The notes under the pieces were generated by a model. The model ran no database searches and was not told where the DNA came from. It worked only from the letters and a program-made list of their open reading frames with translations. Below are positions 1 to 11,158 of a stretch of 64,000 nucleotides of DNA, in pieces. Positions within the stretch are counted from its first letter, which is position 1. Each line of letters starts with the position of its first letter. Position numbers and translations under genes: made by a program. The stretch spans positions 4,414,963 through 4,478,962 of the forward strand of contig NC_063176.1 of the NCBI RefSeq assembly GCF_023159225.1. Reading direction: 5' to 3'. The DNA comes from Perognathus longimembris pacificus (Eukaryota; Chordata; Mammalia; Rodentia; Heteromyidae).

Positions 1-124
1 AACTGTTTGCTTTAATTTCTGAGTTTTTCCTAATAAGGCATCTTCATTTTGTTTCCTGTTGTGTTGCCATCAACTACTTCTGCACTTACTCATGTTTTCA
101 GTATTTGTTTTTAGTCTTACTTAC

Positions 125-212
125 CAAGGAGGTCATTCTGGGGGAGCCATTTGTACAGCCGAGTATTGGGTCCTAAGGTGACTGGTTTCTTGCCTTCAAA
201 TCTCCAAATTAT
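125..212 (-). CDS. UGT2B: UGT2B exon 4
   Basis: This 88-bp exon was found by reading the minus strand: acceptor CTACCAG, then [20 protein letters not shown] and KWLPQNDLL, then donor CTTG|GTAAGT. Length, phase and the WLPQNDLL motif match exon 4 of the paralogue at 55919-56006. No stop is present. Confidence 0.93.
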
Positions 213-3200
213 CTGGTAGGGAAAGACACTGAATTTTTAACTTGTAAAAAGGCACACTTTAAAATTGACATGTGGCACAGTTAAATAACTTTCATTGAAC
301 GGGTAAAGAGAACAGGTGGTGTTAGTTAATGAGAATTACTGTAAAACTGAGAGGGAAAGGATACCAACCTTTCCTGTACTTATTTTCATATTCAACAAGA
401 TGGAATAGCATCACAATTTTTCACAGTACTAAGACAAATGATGTATTTCAGGGCAAATGAGGGCATTCAAGATATTTTTATGTCATATTCATAGATCTGG
501 TGCACAATAGCATTAAAAATTAATAAGACTGACATCATTACACGTAAATATGAACTAAACTGGCCTTCTTCCAGTCTTCGCTATTAACCTTTACAAAGTG
601 ATAGCATGGTAATATTCTCTTATTCTATGAAAATTAATTTGAGTTGAACAGTTTTCATTTGTTTTGCTTTTTTTCCCCTCTCCTTTATTTTCAAAGTAAA
701 GGACAAATGGTTACAATTTCCTATGTAAGGCAAGTCCATTACTTATCCTGCTTGTTAACTCCTCCCTCATTTCTCCCCATCTCCTCCTCCTCAGCTTAAT
801 CCCCCACCAGGAGTTGTATGGTTGGTTTACACAAATTGGTTTTGCCTGAATTGCTATTACAATGGTTTGTCTTTTTATCCATTGTCTCTCAATTTCGGTG
901 TTCCTTTCCTTTCCCCAGGTACAATACACGTATATCCAGGGTATACTATCTGGGGTAATAGGACAAGTTACAATAACAGTAGGAGTAAAAAACAGGAAAG
1001 AGAATATGAGAGAAAAAAGTACTGTTTCACATAGTATTTTGAAATTAATTACAACAATGATATACCACATATTCCTATGAACTGAGTACATTTTGCTTAG
1101 CAATATCTAATGTATTCATACGGGCATAGCTATTGAACTATTGTGATCTTCTGCTATGATGAACCTAAACATGTACTAATTATTCCCTGTGAGGGAAACC
1201 ATAGAGTTCATATTTCTTTGGGTCTGGCTCATTTCACTTGGTATGACTTTTTCAAAGTCCTTCCATTTTCTTATGAATGGGGCAGTATCATTCTTTTTGA
1301 CAGAGGCATAGAGTTACAGTGTGACACATTTTCTTGATCCACTCATCTACTGAGGGCCATCTGCCTATTTATGACAAATATTTTACATTCTCAGTTTTCC
1401 TTGGAGAGAAGTTATATGAAAAGTTATTGTTATGTTTGACAAAAACTGAAGCAAATGGCTCAGTATTTTGAAGTACAAAATACTTAGTATTATATTAAGT
1501 GATATTGTACTACATAATAGCAATATGGAGTGATTTCACAATACTGACATACAATTCATACTGTAAAAACCCCCCACAATACTGTAGGTTTTAAACTGGC
1601 CATTTTGCCTCCTCTAGATGTTTCTAATCCCCCTGGACACGTTGATCTGGACAGACGGACAAGTGGCCCTTAGAACCCATCATGGGGTAATTACCAAGGC
1701 CTTTGCATGGTACAACCCACATGAACAAGTCCAAGACAGCATGTTAAGGCTGCAACTCCTGCTTCATGACCAGCACGAGAACACATGTTATTTTTATACA
1801 GCATATCTTAAAGTCAAATTCCTCAACATGTGTGTAATCAATTCTTTATCAGCAATCAATTAATTCTTTTTACTAGTTACATAAACCTAATTTTAGATTA
1901 CAAATTATTAGTTGGGACATCTAGGAAAAATTGCAAGCTGAATTTTATGATCCTGACATCTACACCTACTGTCATTAATGAGGGAAAATCTTTAAATGTG
2001 GGAAATAGAGCTGGCATGTAGTTCATATGTCTCATGGCTGCTGAAAAGAATCCAAATGTTAATGATGTTACATTTATTCTTCAGTAGTCTCTGTGTACTT
2101 TCACATGGCGTGTACAGATCTGCTTTCAGATATGAGAAAGACCCAGTCCGGTAGGGAAAGTCGGTATTAATTACATTCTCTATTAGAAAGGCTGAATATA
2201 TACCTACAACACGGATGAATCTTCCTTTTTCTTTCTCTGAATACCCCATTGAGGGTACTCTCAATGGGTCAGTTTCAAAATTGGAAGGTAGGATTGAATG
2301 GGAACACTAACCTATATAATACAGTTCAAACCTTTTTTCTACAGGCTAAATGTTATTGTATGACTTAAATTATTGAGTGACATTTATCCTCTTTCTGAAA
2401 CATGCTTAGTGTATTGAGAGGGTGTAACCTTTCTGAAATGATGAAATTTAATGATTTCTTTGAAGTCTTGCTAACAATATTATGATAGTAACAACATTTC
2501 ACATTGTGCTCACTGCCTTCTATATCAAACTGTAACCCCTCTGTACTTCATTGTCACAACAAAGGAAAAAACAAAGCTTAAAAAATTCACATTGTGGCCA
2601 CTGTGTTTCTTTCTCATCACAAAATTCATGTGGTAGTAATTATCAATTTAACACAATACAAATTCCATACTACTTCAGCACCTGCCATGCATATCTGTCT
2701 TTGAACTGGATAAGGTAAATGAGAGCTATTGGAACAATGTATCTATCACTGGGAATCTAGTGTAATCAGGTATCTACAGAGTTTAAGCCCATTCAGTGAA
2801 GACCACTACTGAGGTACTACATCTCACCTTTTGTGGAATTTGTGCCAGTGCTGATGCAATTGCATTTGCGGTCTCCTCTGTTAGGTTAACACCCATTGAC
2901 CCCAGCGAAAACACCACCACACCATTGTCCCCAGAGCTCTGCACAAATTCTTCCATTTCCTGTGACAAAAAATTTGATTTATCTCTCTCTGTCTCTCTCT
3001 GTCTCTGTCTCTTTCTTTGCCTCTCTCTTTATCACACACACACAAACACATACACACACACACATACAAACAATAGTGAAGCAAACATTTAAAGATTTTT
3101 TTATGTCCAACTATCCAAGCATGGGTGGTTCTTTTTTGTAATCCATTCTACTAAGGAGGCAGAAATCTGAGGATTATGGTTCAAAGCCTGCCCAGGCAGA

Positions 3201-6200
3201 AAGTCTGTGGAACTCTCAGCTCCAATTAACCACCAAATTCTGGAAGTAGAATTGTGGCTCAAGTGGTAAAACACTTGTCTTCAGCACTGTGCCTCAGGTT
3301 CAATGATCAGACCTTGAGTCCAAGCCCTAGTTAGTATTGGAAAAAAATACTAAAATATGGAAAAAATTAATATCAGAAAATAACAGAGGAAGACATATTA
3401 ACACAGTTAAATACAGAAAACAAAAATTTCCATTCCCCATGTATAAAGTTACACTTACTAGTACCCAGTATCCTAGCATCATTGTGCAAAATATTGTCCA
3501 AACATTTCCATCTGGATGCTAAATTATTTCTCTAAGAATTTCCTTGATAAGCAAAATGTTTAGGTCTTGCAAATTGTTCTTAGAATCCCAATAGTTTTTC
3601 ATTAGTAATATTTTTCAATTCTCATTCTTCCACTGATTTCTGAGCATTGCCCATATACCATCTTACTATGAATGACTGAGAAACTTTCTATGATTACCTT
3701 CTCTGGTCTTTTAGTAATGTAATCTTCACTTTCCAAGAGTCTTTCACAGTATTTTTATTCCTTCTAATCTATCTTTTTAAATGGAGTGTAAGATTTGAGG
3801 GTTTGGGAATAACTAGTATTGCTGGTTTCTTGCTCATCTAACATTAACATCCATATATAGTAATCACTTCACAGTTTTATGATTGATACAGGATTCCATC
3901 TAGGTGTTGTATAATGAAGTGTTCATTAAACTGACATTGTTCTGAATGACTTGGTGGTTTCTGAAATTAAGAAACATGTGATGGTTCAAAAATTATTTTC
4001 AGTTGCAAGAATGCATTCCCCCACTTCCTGTATCTCTGTCACTGTAAGTGAAGATTTGGATTTAGTGAAGCTGAACCATGTTTATGGAACAAAAAATCAA
4101 ATAACAGACAAAAGGAACATATTTACCTTAGGCAAGGGTTTTGCAGGTTTGCAGTGGAGTCCTCCAACAAAGTCAAAATTTGGTAAAGTAGGACGAGGGA
4201 ATTCCAAGTCCCAGTAGGATCGAATAAGCCAGATTTCTGCTCTACTTGTTGTTTCCATTAAGGTAGTGGGTCGTCCTGAGTGGACAGGGATAGAGATGGG
4301 CAAAAGTTCATCATAAATAAGGATATGACTGTGTGTGATATTTTTCCTTCAACTTGATTCACATTAGGACCTAAAATGTTTATTATATAGAAACTTTGGC
4401 AAATATCCTCTGAAAGTATTTTAGAAATAACCAGAATATATAATTAAATTTATCTCATTCATGGCTAATAATTTATTAAATGAAGAAACATGATTGAAAA
4501 TGAAAGACAATAATCACAGGTACACTCACACTTTACCAGATTTTATAGTCATAAAATGGGTAATTAAAAAATAAATCACTAGAGGGGCTGGGGATATAGC
4601 CTAGTGGCAAGAGTGCCTGCCTCGGATACAGGAGGCCCTAGGTTCAATTCCCCAGCACCACATATACAGAAAACGGCCAGAAGCGGCGCTGTGGCTCAAG
4701 TGGCAGAGTGCTAGCCTTGAGCGGGAAGAAGCCAGGGACAGTGCTCAGGCCCTGAGTCCAAGGCCCAGGACTGGCAAAAAAAAAAAAAAAAAAAAATCAC
4801 TAGAAGTTATAGTTATCCAGTGTGTACTAAAACATTGGTTTATCAAGAATAGGAAACCTTTTAGATAATCCAGTAAATTGGACAGCAGAGGCTAATAATG
4901 TATCCCTAGCTACCCAGGATACCCAGATCTCAAAAAAAGGAAGTCTGAAGTTAAGATGGGCAGAAATATCCTCAAGACTGTCCCTCCAATGGAGTTGTGG
5001 TTCAAGTCAGAAAGTACAAGCCCAAACAAGTAAGCCAAGCAAACTTGAGGACTTTGAGTACAAACCTTGGTAAAAGTAAAAAGAAAAACAAGGAAGAGAA
5101 TACAAATAAAATATTTTGATTTAAATGAGGAAAATGATCAAGGGAAACAGTTTCTTATTTCCTACATACATAGGGATAATAAAAATGAATCTCCTATGTA
5201 TATATATTTTTTCATTTATCAGTCTCTTAGGGAAATAATTATTGATTTTGCTAATGAGGAAAAGTAAAGAATTTTTCATTGTGCATGAAGCTTTTCATAC
5301 GGGATGACCTGTTAGAGTCTCCTATATGGAGTGTCCTATACAGATAGGTAACTGTTCTCCTTCTGACACTGTAATGTGAGATTTTCCAGAGTCAGGAGTC
5401 TGGAAGACACCTTTACATCTCATTTAACTGTCTTACCTACAACAGACCAACTTCTCTTTCACGTGCATCTCAGAGTACCTCTTCCAAAGTTCAAGAAAGT
5501 TACTATCCTATCTGACTAAAAATGAAACCTGACTTACCTAAAACTTCACTGTACAAGCTACTCCACTTCTTTGATTCAAATGTTTCAAACCAAAAGTCAA
5601 AATACAGCATGCATATGAAATTTTTCACCCTCTCCATGAACGTCATCTGACCACTCAATCCTGACAGAATGACAGGCACATAAGAAGGAGGGACCAGAAG
5701 GCCTCCACTGTACTTCTCCGTTGTATAGCCGGGAAAGAAGCGGAGAGTGTACACCAAGGGAATCTCCAAGAGCTCAGCCAGAAGCTCCCCACAAGGGCCG
5801 ATGGCATCTGCAATCACAACATCGAATCTTGCTTTTCGTAGCTTTGACATCAGTTCCTTATTCAAAGCTGCTTCTTTACAAATATTGAGCCAAGTGTCAG
5901 AAAATTTCCTAAATAAGTTCTCCAATAATGGCGAATATGCCAAACAATTTGTTCTTGGCAATTCATATGTCGACAAATTGATAATTCCTGAGATAATATC
6001 TATCATTTCATCAGTATTGAAGGATGAAGGGAAAGTTTCAAATTTCATGCTGGATGTTTCATTGCTATCAACAAAAATAGCAGATGATGGTCTCACAACT
6101 GTTAGTTCATGACCCCTCAAGATGAGTTCATCCAGTATTACCTTCATATTTATCCAGTGGCTGTATTCCATCGGCCACACCAGTACTTTCCCACAGCTTC

Positions 6201-6261
6201 CAGAGCTAAAGTAACAATTCAGTTGCAGTAGCAGGAGAACCCAAATCCATTTCCCAGGCAT
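125..6261 (-). CDS. UGT2B: UGT2B UDP-glucuronosyltransferase gene, exons 1-4 (3' end outside window)
   Basis: UGT2B enzymes transfer glucuronic acid from UDP-glucuronate to steroids, bile acids and drugs on the lumenal side of the ER. Four exons are visible: 5538-6261, 4127-4275, 2828-2959 and 125-212. Their sizes (724, 149, 132, 88 bp) and phases match the family, all have AG/GT borders, and no internal stop is seen. Exon 1 encodes a signal peptide, a catalytic-type His at residue 35 and an Asp at about residue 152. Exons 5 and 6, which hold the UDP-sugar signature and the membrane anchor, must lie left of base 1. The gene is head to head with the pseudogene starting at 39936. The start at 6261 is chosen by alignment with that paralogue; the frame also has an upstream Met 16 codons earlier. 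Orthologue number cannot be assigned. Confidence 0.93.
213..2827 (-). other. UGT2B intron 3 with paralogous blocks
   Basis: This intron contains blocks clearly homologous, in inverted orientation, to intron 3 of the plus-strand pseudogene. Plus positions about 560-640 match about 55510-55570, about 1620-1750 match about 55350-55440, and about 2000-2260 match about 54820-55020. An L1 3' fragment at about 670-1395 is present only in this copy. The short frames at 1618-1863 and 1992-2264 fall in these blocks and are not genes. Confidence 0.7.
668..1395 (-). mobile_element. Old L1 3'-end fragment
   Basis: The plus strand shows the reverse complement of the L1 3' region also seen at about 28.1-29.0 and 41.7-42.4 kb. 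Shared pieces are a C/T-rich segment with CTCCCTCATTTCTCC, a stretch around ATGTACTAATTATTCCC, and TCCACTCATCTACTGAGG. It lies inside UGT2B intron 3 and has no coding capacity. Confidence 0.7.
2828..2959 (-). CDS. UGT2B: UGT2B exon 3
   Basis: This 132-bp exon in phase 0 runs from acceptor GTCACAG to donor AAG|GTGAGA. It encodes [20 protein letters not shown] and ends ALAQIPQK, the start of the UDP-glucuronate-binding C-terminal domain. It is open throughout. Confidence 0.95.
2980..3070. repeat. Compound microsatellite (CT)n/(CA)n
   Basis: A run of TCTCTCTGTCTC units passes into CACACACACA with interruptions, just 5' of UGT2B exon 3 in minus-strand reading. The paralogous intron at 54.16-54.22 kb has only a weak counterpart. 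Confidence 0.85.
3150..3346 (+). mobile_element. B1-ID chimeric SINE (degenerate)
   Basis: The order is GGAGGCAGAAATCTGAGGAT (B1-like), then CAGCTCCAATTAACCACC, then a tRNA-like GTGGCTCAAGTGG segment and a short A-rich tail. The same order recurs at 30.3, 45.4 and 59.0 kb. It lies in UGT2B intron 2. Confidence 0.75.
4127..4275 (-). CDS. UGT2B: UGT2B exon 2
   Basis: This 149-bp exon has acceptor CTCAG and donor AAG|GTAAAT. With the split Gly codon it encodes [20 protein letters not shown] and continues to KPAKPLPK, the normal end of UGT exon 2. No stop is present, whereas the paralogous exon at 44791-44939 carries a TGA. Confidence 0.95.
4584..4795 (+). mobile_element. Dimeric ID-type SINE with target duplication
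   Basis: It starts GGGGCTGGGGATATAGCC, has a GGTTCAATTCC B-box-like segment, a second tRNA-like half (GTGGCTCAAGTGGCAGAGTG) and an A-tail of about 20. The duplication ATCACTAGA flanks both ends. It lies in UGT2B intron 1. Confidence 0.92.
4870..5095 (+). mobile_element. Probable old B1-ID SINE
   Basis: Weak matches to the B1-ID order are visible (CCTAGCTACCCAGGATACCC, then GTTGTGGTTCAAGT and an A-rich tail). It is diverged and in UGT2B intron 1. Confidence 0.5.
5538..6261 (-). CDS. UGT2B: UGT2B exon 1
   Basis: This exon encodes the N-terminal, aglycone-binding half (241 codons plus one base). It opens with a basic-hydrophobic signal peptide ending in the [12 protein letters not shown] region, followed by SHWINMK, where the His is the catalytic base in this family. 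An Asn-Glu-Thr N-glycosylation sequon lies near residue 68. The segment [19 protein letters not shown] carries the partner Asp. The donor is TTTTAG|GTAAGT, read on the minus strand at 5537. The frame is fully open, unlike the paralogous exon at 39936-40658, which has a frameshift and a stop. Confidence 0.95.
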
Positions 6262-6348
6262 CCTTACTGACAGCACAGTGTCCGCCAAACTATGCTGACT
6301 TGGGCCCATGTCTTTTGTTTGGTATGTAAGAAAAAAATAGATCCTGAA

Positions 6349-6361
6349 GTTAAATTATAAC
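6349..6361 (-). promoter_or_regulatory. HNF1-like promoter element of the left UGT2B gene
   Basis: GTTATAATTTAAC (minus strand) lies about 88 bp upstream of the start codon. It resembles the HNF1 consensus known in liver UGT2B promoters. The equivalent GTTATACTTTAAC lies about 83 bp upstream of the pseudogene start, inside a conserved promoter block. The role is inferred from position and similarity. Confidence 0.6.
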
Positions 6362-6644
6362 TGGGGTCAATGAAAGTAAATATGTTTGATGTCCATTTCA
6401 TGTGCGTGGAAAGCTGGGCAGGTTTACAAAAGACATTTCATTCCCTGATGATTAAACAGGTAAATTCAACATTTCTTTTTGTAAGGATCTGCTTTCATGT
6501 TCCTAGGACTCATTGACCTTATATAGAAGACACCTGTCTTATGTAAGCCATTTCATGATTACTGAATTATGCCACATGAGCGGTGACTTGTCTTTGCATC
6601 CTCTTTGACACAGAAATGGACATGCCAATTTCATAGGGGCTCAG

Positions 6645-6780
6645 ATTTACTCTTTTTTTACTTTGTATGTCAGAGTGTGGTACAGAGGGGTTACAGATTC
6701 TTATGAAAGGCAGTGAGTACATTTCTTGTTCTCATTGTTTTATAACATGATTCAAGAAATACTTGTAGCAATTGTACTGA
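6645..6780 (-). mobile_element. Short L1 3'UTR fragment
   Basis: GTGGTACAGAGGGGTTACAG and the following ACATTTCTTGTTCT match the L1 3' end seen at 28.1 kb. It is short and diverged. Confidence 0.5.
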
Positions 6781-7434
6781 AATATAATTCACATTTTTAC
6801 AATTCAGTTTGAAGTATAGCATCAATTCATTGTAGTGTGCTTCCAAAGCCTGCAATTACTTTCGCTATCAAGTGTTCAAGCATTCAAGCACTCTAATAAG
6901 GAATCCTGAAAATGCGCTTAGGAAGTCATCAAGATGGCAAACTCAAAGCATTGTGAATGCTTCACCCAAAAGGAAGGACCTAATCAGCTAAAAACAGCAC
7001 TTATTCGCTCAGAGAGTATGAGGCAGAGTGCCTCAGGGAAATATGGTTGTAGTGGTGATAGAGACATGACAGAATGGAAGATATGAAATGGTCTGACAAA
7101 GAAGAAATCTAGCACATACAATCCACGTAAAAACTCTACATATGGACTGGATGTCTATGATATCTCACTAGACCTAATGGTCTACATTCCCCAAAAGAGC
7201 GAATGCATACCCTGTTGTTCTCTTGGAGCTTAGCTAGAATCACTTGCCCTAATCTGTTCTAGGTCCATCCCTTTCCCTGCAAATCGCAGAACATTTTTCT
7301 TTCCAACATTTGTGCAAAATTCCATTTGGTGTAAGTGTCAGTCCAACTGGGGTGAGATGTTTGCTTTGCCAGGAATGATGAGCATTTCTTTAGTTTGACT
7401 AAGAGAGTTTTCTACATTTAAAAATGTAACTCTT
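6781..7434. other. Upstream intergenic stretch, little recognisable
   Basis: AT-rich sequence between the UGT2B promoter and the SINE at 7435. About 7320-7425 contains TCCAACTGGGGTGAGATG, resembling the reverse strand of L1 ORF2 (compare 21180). No gene is seen in the remainder. Confidence 0.4.
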
Positions 7435-7646
7435 GGGGCTGGGGATATAGCCTAGTGGCAAGAGTGCCTGCCTCGGATACACGAGGACCTAGGTTCGATT
7501 CCCCAGCACCACATATACAGAAAACGGCCAGAAGCGGTGCTGTGGCTCAAGTGGCAGAGTGCTAGCCTTGAGCGGGAAGAAGCCAGGGACAGTGCTCAGG
7601 CCCTGAGTCCAAGGCCCAGGACTGGCCAAAAAAAAAAAAAAAAAAA
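7435..7646 (+). mobile_element. Dimeric ID-type SINE with target duplication
   Basis: Full-length copy starting GGGGCTGGGGATATAGCC with an A-tail. The duplication AAAATGTAACTC lies at 7421-7432 and again after the tail. Similarity to the 4584 copy is very high, so it is a young insertion. Confidence 0.92.
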
Positions 7647-7859
7647 TGTAACTCCTAACATACACATATATATTTAATGTGCTTTGCAAGATATCTCAAA
7701 CAGTAGAGAAAACCAAATGAATAAGGCACATTCTATTAAAAACTTTATTTAGGCCCAACAATAATGTCTCTTCTCTGTAATCTTAGCCATTTTGGACAAG
7801 GACACCATGTAGATCATGATTCAAAAACAGAGACAGGGGAGCCGACCGGACGCCTAGAG

Positions 7860-9568
7860 ATGACATTGCAGACTCAGCCTCCCCTCAAACAATGGGAGAC
7901 CCGCCCAATTCCGGGGGCTGGGCAGGGCCTGGGCCCCGGCCCCACCTTCCATTCTGCTGACTGGGTCCTACTTTAGTGACAAGACCTGGACAACCGCCAC
8001 TAACCAGAGAGCCCCCTCCTGTCCTTCCAAGGCCATCCTAGCAGACACGGAGCAGCAAGCAGTGTGAACGCTTCCAGACCTGCCTACAGTTCATTGTCTT
8101 CTGTCTACGGCACCTATGGAAATTCATTTTATGGACGCTATAGCCCTTGTAATTATGGACAGAATGGCCTGAGCTTTAACCGCCTCGGTGTAGATGAACT
8201 TCCACCCAGTAGATTTGTTCAGCAAGCAACAGAAAGCAGCAGAGGTGCATTTCTGTCCATCGAAAGTACCGTGCATGCATTTGCCTCTGTTAGTATCATG
8301 ATGAATGATACCTTTTCTGCTGTCTGTAGCAGTTTCCGGGCTGTATTGGATGTAGCAAATCAATTTCCCGACTAAAAATACACTTTACACAGGGTTTTTC
8401 AGCTAGTGCTTTAGTTAGGACTATAGGATACCTTTCTAGAGGAACACAGTAGATGATGGGTTTAAGAAAGGCTCAGAGAATGAAGACCTGTGGACAGAGA
8501 GCGAAGGAACTGTGGCCTCCCTCGGTGCTTTGGACCCAGCAGCTAACTCAGCAACATCTTGGCCAATATTCTCGTTCTTTGCTCTTATTCTTGGTGGTCC
8601 TTATCTCATCTGGAAGCTTCTGTCTACTCACAGTGATGAAGTAACAGGCATCTTCAACTGGACAAGTGGCGAGAATGACCACATAGTTGTAGAGCAAAAT
8701 ATGATTTTGCTGCTCTCTCTGGAGAAGAAATTTCTTTCTGTGCTGGTGATAAATTGAACTTGGCTCTCAACGAACAGCAACCCAACATGCGTGGCTGGCT
8801 TCTGGCAAGTCTTGATGGTCAAACAACAGGACTTATTCCTGCAAATGATGTCAAAATTTTGGGTGAAAGAAGAGGTAGAGAAATGGTAGAATTGAGTCAA
8901 ATTTCCCAGCAGCAACAGTCTTTTACCAACCCGACAGTAATTAAAGGAGCCACAGCTGCCAATTCCTTGGATGAACAGGAACCTGCCTTTCAATCTATTT
9001 GGGTTGAATCTAATAAGGTTCCTGGTACACCTGATTCCACAGGAAAAAGTGGAGATAAACAAGATCTTTGATATCTTTCATATTTGGGTGCAGTGGAACA
9101 ATACTTTAGAGTACTTTTAACAATCATTACTTATAAAGATTACTTATAAAGATTACTTATAAAGAAACTATTCTACAACTCAGTGAAAACATTTGTTATT
9201 GGCTATTCCAGTTGTTTTGCTGCTAGAAATTATTAAAGTTATACACTAATATGTTGGTCTAGAGACCTGGTTACATTTTACAATTTGTTGGACTACAAAG
9301 ACATTTGTTTCACTTGGATTTAAAGATTATAGAGATTACTTTCATTTTCCGTATTTTTAAATCCCTCAGCTTATTAAAACAGTAATTTTGATGAACTGTA
9401 GAATACTTCAGAAGGCATCATTAGTGCTTTTCAATGTTGTAGGTTAAGTGACCTGAAATCCTCAGAAATTGCACTATAACATACACATATCAGAATAGGC
9501 CAAAAAAGTAAAATTTTTACAATCATCAGTAAACTGAATAATAAAAATTTTCTGATCTGAAAAAAAAA
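7860..9568 (+). pseudogene. PEX13: PEX13 processed pseudogene
   Basis: PEX13 is the SH3-containing peroxisomal membrane docking protein for matrix-protein import. This copy has no introns. The N-terminal part (PPLKQWETRPIPGAGQG) is stopped by TAG at about 7974; further frames resume at NASRPAYSSLSS, FFALILGGPYLIWK and finally LNLALNEQQPNMRGWLLASL, ending DKQDL and TGA at 9069-9071. Several frameshifts and stops separate the blocks. A 3'UTR follows to an A-run near 9560-9568. The SH3 region GWLLASLDGQTTGLIPAN is recognisable. It is not expected to make protein. Confidence 0.9.
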
Positions 9569-11158
9569 CAACAGAAACAAACATCATACCAAAGTTCACA
9601 GGGAACAGAAAAGTTCAGATCACAGTTCACACAGGTCAGTAAAGGTCATAAAGCCCAAAACCAACAGCTGAATAGGGGTGTATTTTTCTGTCATCCTAGT
9701 CTCTGGAAATCGATACAGAAGGCCATGATAGTCTAAGCTGGACTATGATCAATTAAGAACCTATTTCAGATTCCTATTGTGTGTTATGAATTGCACCTGA
9801 TCATGAAAGGACTCTCACATGCTTACTTGGGTATTTCCATCCATAATATGTTTAGAACAAGGGTACGTTCTAAATGTTAACCTGTGATTTTAAGCAAGAG
9901 GCTGATTCAGAGTAATTATACAAATCAATGATTTATATTTACGAAAGAAAGTTTTGCAACCAAGAATGTGGTAAATGCAGGGTTATAAATTTCAATGCCT
10001 TTAATTTGAGAAAAGTTTATTGTGGATGTTTTTAAATATCCAGAAGTTAAATTGAAACATATTTTTATTTTACTGTATAATAGTTTTATTTTTCTCATTT
10101 TCTATTTTTACATTTTATCCACAAATTTATTTTACTAGAAATATTTGGTCCCTTTTAATCAGCTATTGATGGCATCATGAAATAAATTTAAGTGGTACGT
10201 AAACATTTACTAGTTCATGGTAGGATAATCTACAACACAATATGTTATGCCTAACTATCAAAACAACACCCTTTTTTGTCTAAGAAAGAAATTAAGGCAT
10301 GATCAAAATATGGCCAACAATTTGGGCTCATTAGACACTTGAATATGATTTTGTAGATATACTGGCTGGCACAATGTTGAAAAATCAATCCATTAGATTT
10401 AAATTTTTTTTTAAGTTCAGTTCATGTCTCAAACTAAAGAAAAATATCCACCAAGTATCATAATAGATCTTTTTAATGACTATATTTTTTAAACATTAAG
10501 GTTGTTGCTGGGGGAAACATCTTTTCTCTTTGAACATTTAATGCATTAAATAATGTGAAGAGAGAAGTAAGTTCTGTACAAACTAAGGGACACGTTATGA
10601 CATAGCCCCCACCCCGCCAAAGCTCAGTTTTGCAATGGTCTCCGCTAAAAGTAACAGTTCCTATGTAAGACAGAATTACTAGCATTATGGAGTTTACAAA
10701 GCCATCCTGCCATCACTTTTTCTAACAACAAAGATTACAGTGAAAGAATGATCAAAATGAAGAAATGCTTGTGCAAAACTGCCTTGTCCTTACTATCTAC
10801 AGCACTAGGGGGCAAAACTAAGGAACACACAATGACAATGAAGAAAACCCACACTGGAGGACACTCATTGGAGTTCAAACAACAGGGATGCTATCTACGA
10901 CTAAACATTGACAGGAAACGTGGCACCATGAGCAGCAGGAGCAACAGACGATTCGGCCATTGTGCCAGGTAAGGAAGCTGGCACTGGAATATGCCCACGT
11001 CTATCTCCACACCAGCCACCGCCTTACAGCCTAGAAACAGGTGCAAGGCTCCAAACTCACTCCATGTCTTCATTCTGCAACTTGTAGGTCGTAAAGGAGT
11101 ATTTAAGGGAGTCTTTTCCCTCACTCATAGGAGTGTTTCTTGCATCCCCTGACCATCC
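9569..11158 (-). other. ADSS2 pseudogene 3'UTR plus unassigned sequence
   Basis: No open gene. The part next to 11158 continues the transcript sense of the ADSS2 pseudogene without a break and is likely its 3'UTR, perhaps as far as about 10.4 kb. Between about 9.57 and 10.4 kb nothing is recognised beyond AT-rich DNA. Confidence 0.45.

Noticed and set aside
4584..4660. tRNA gene candidates from A- and B-box-like sequence
   Set aside because: The same sequence recurs many times with A-tails and target duplications; they are SINEs, not tRNA genes.
5747..6112. 121-residue frames antisense to UGT2B exon 1 (also 40084-40449)
   Set aside because: They are mirror readings of the coding exon in both paralogues.
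7489..7689. Minus-strand frame ending [11 protein letters not shown] and similar frames at 16403 and 36595
   Set aside because: These are reverse readings of the dimeric SINE, repeated at each copy.
8628..9062. 144-residue minus-strand frame
   Set aside because: Antisense shadow of the PEX13 pseudogene.
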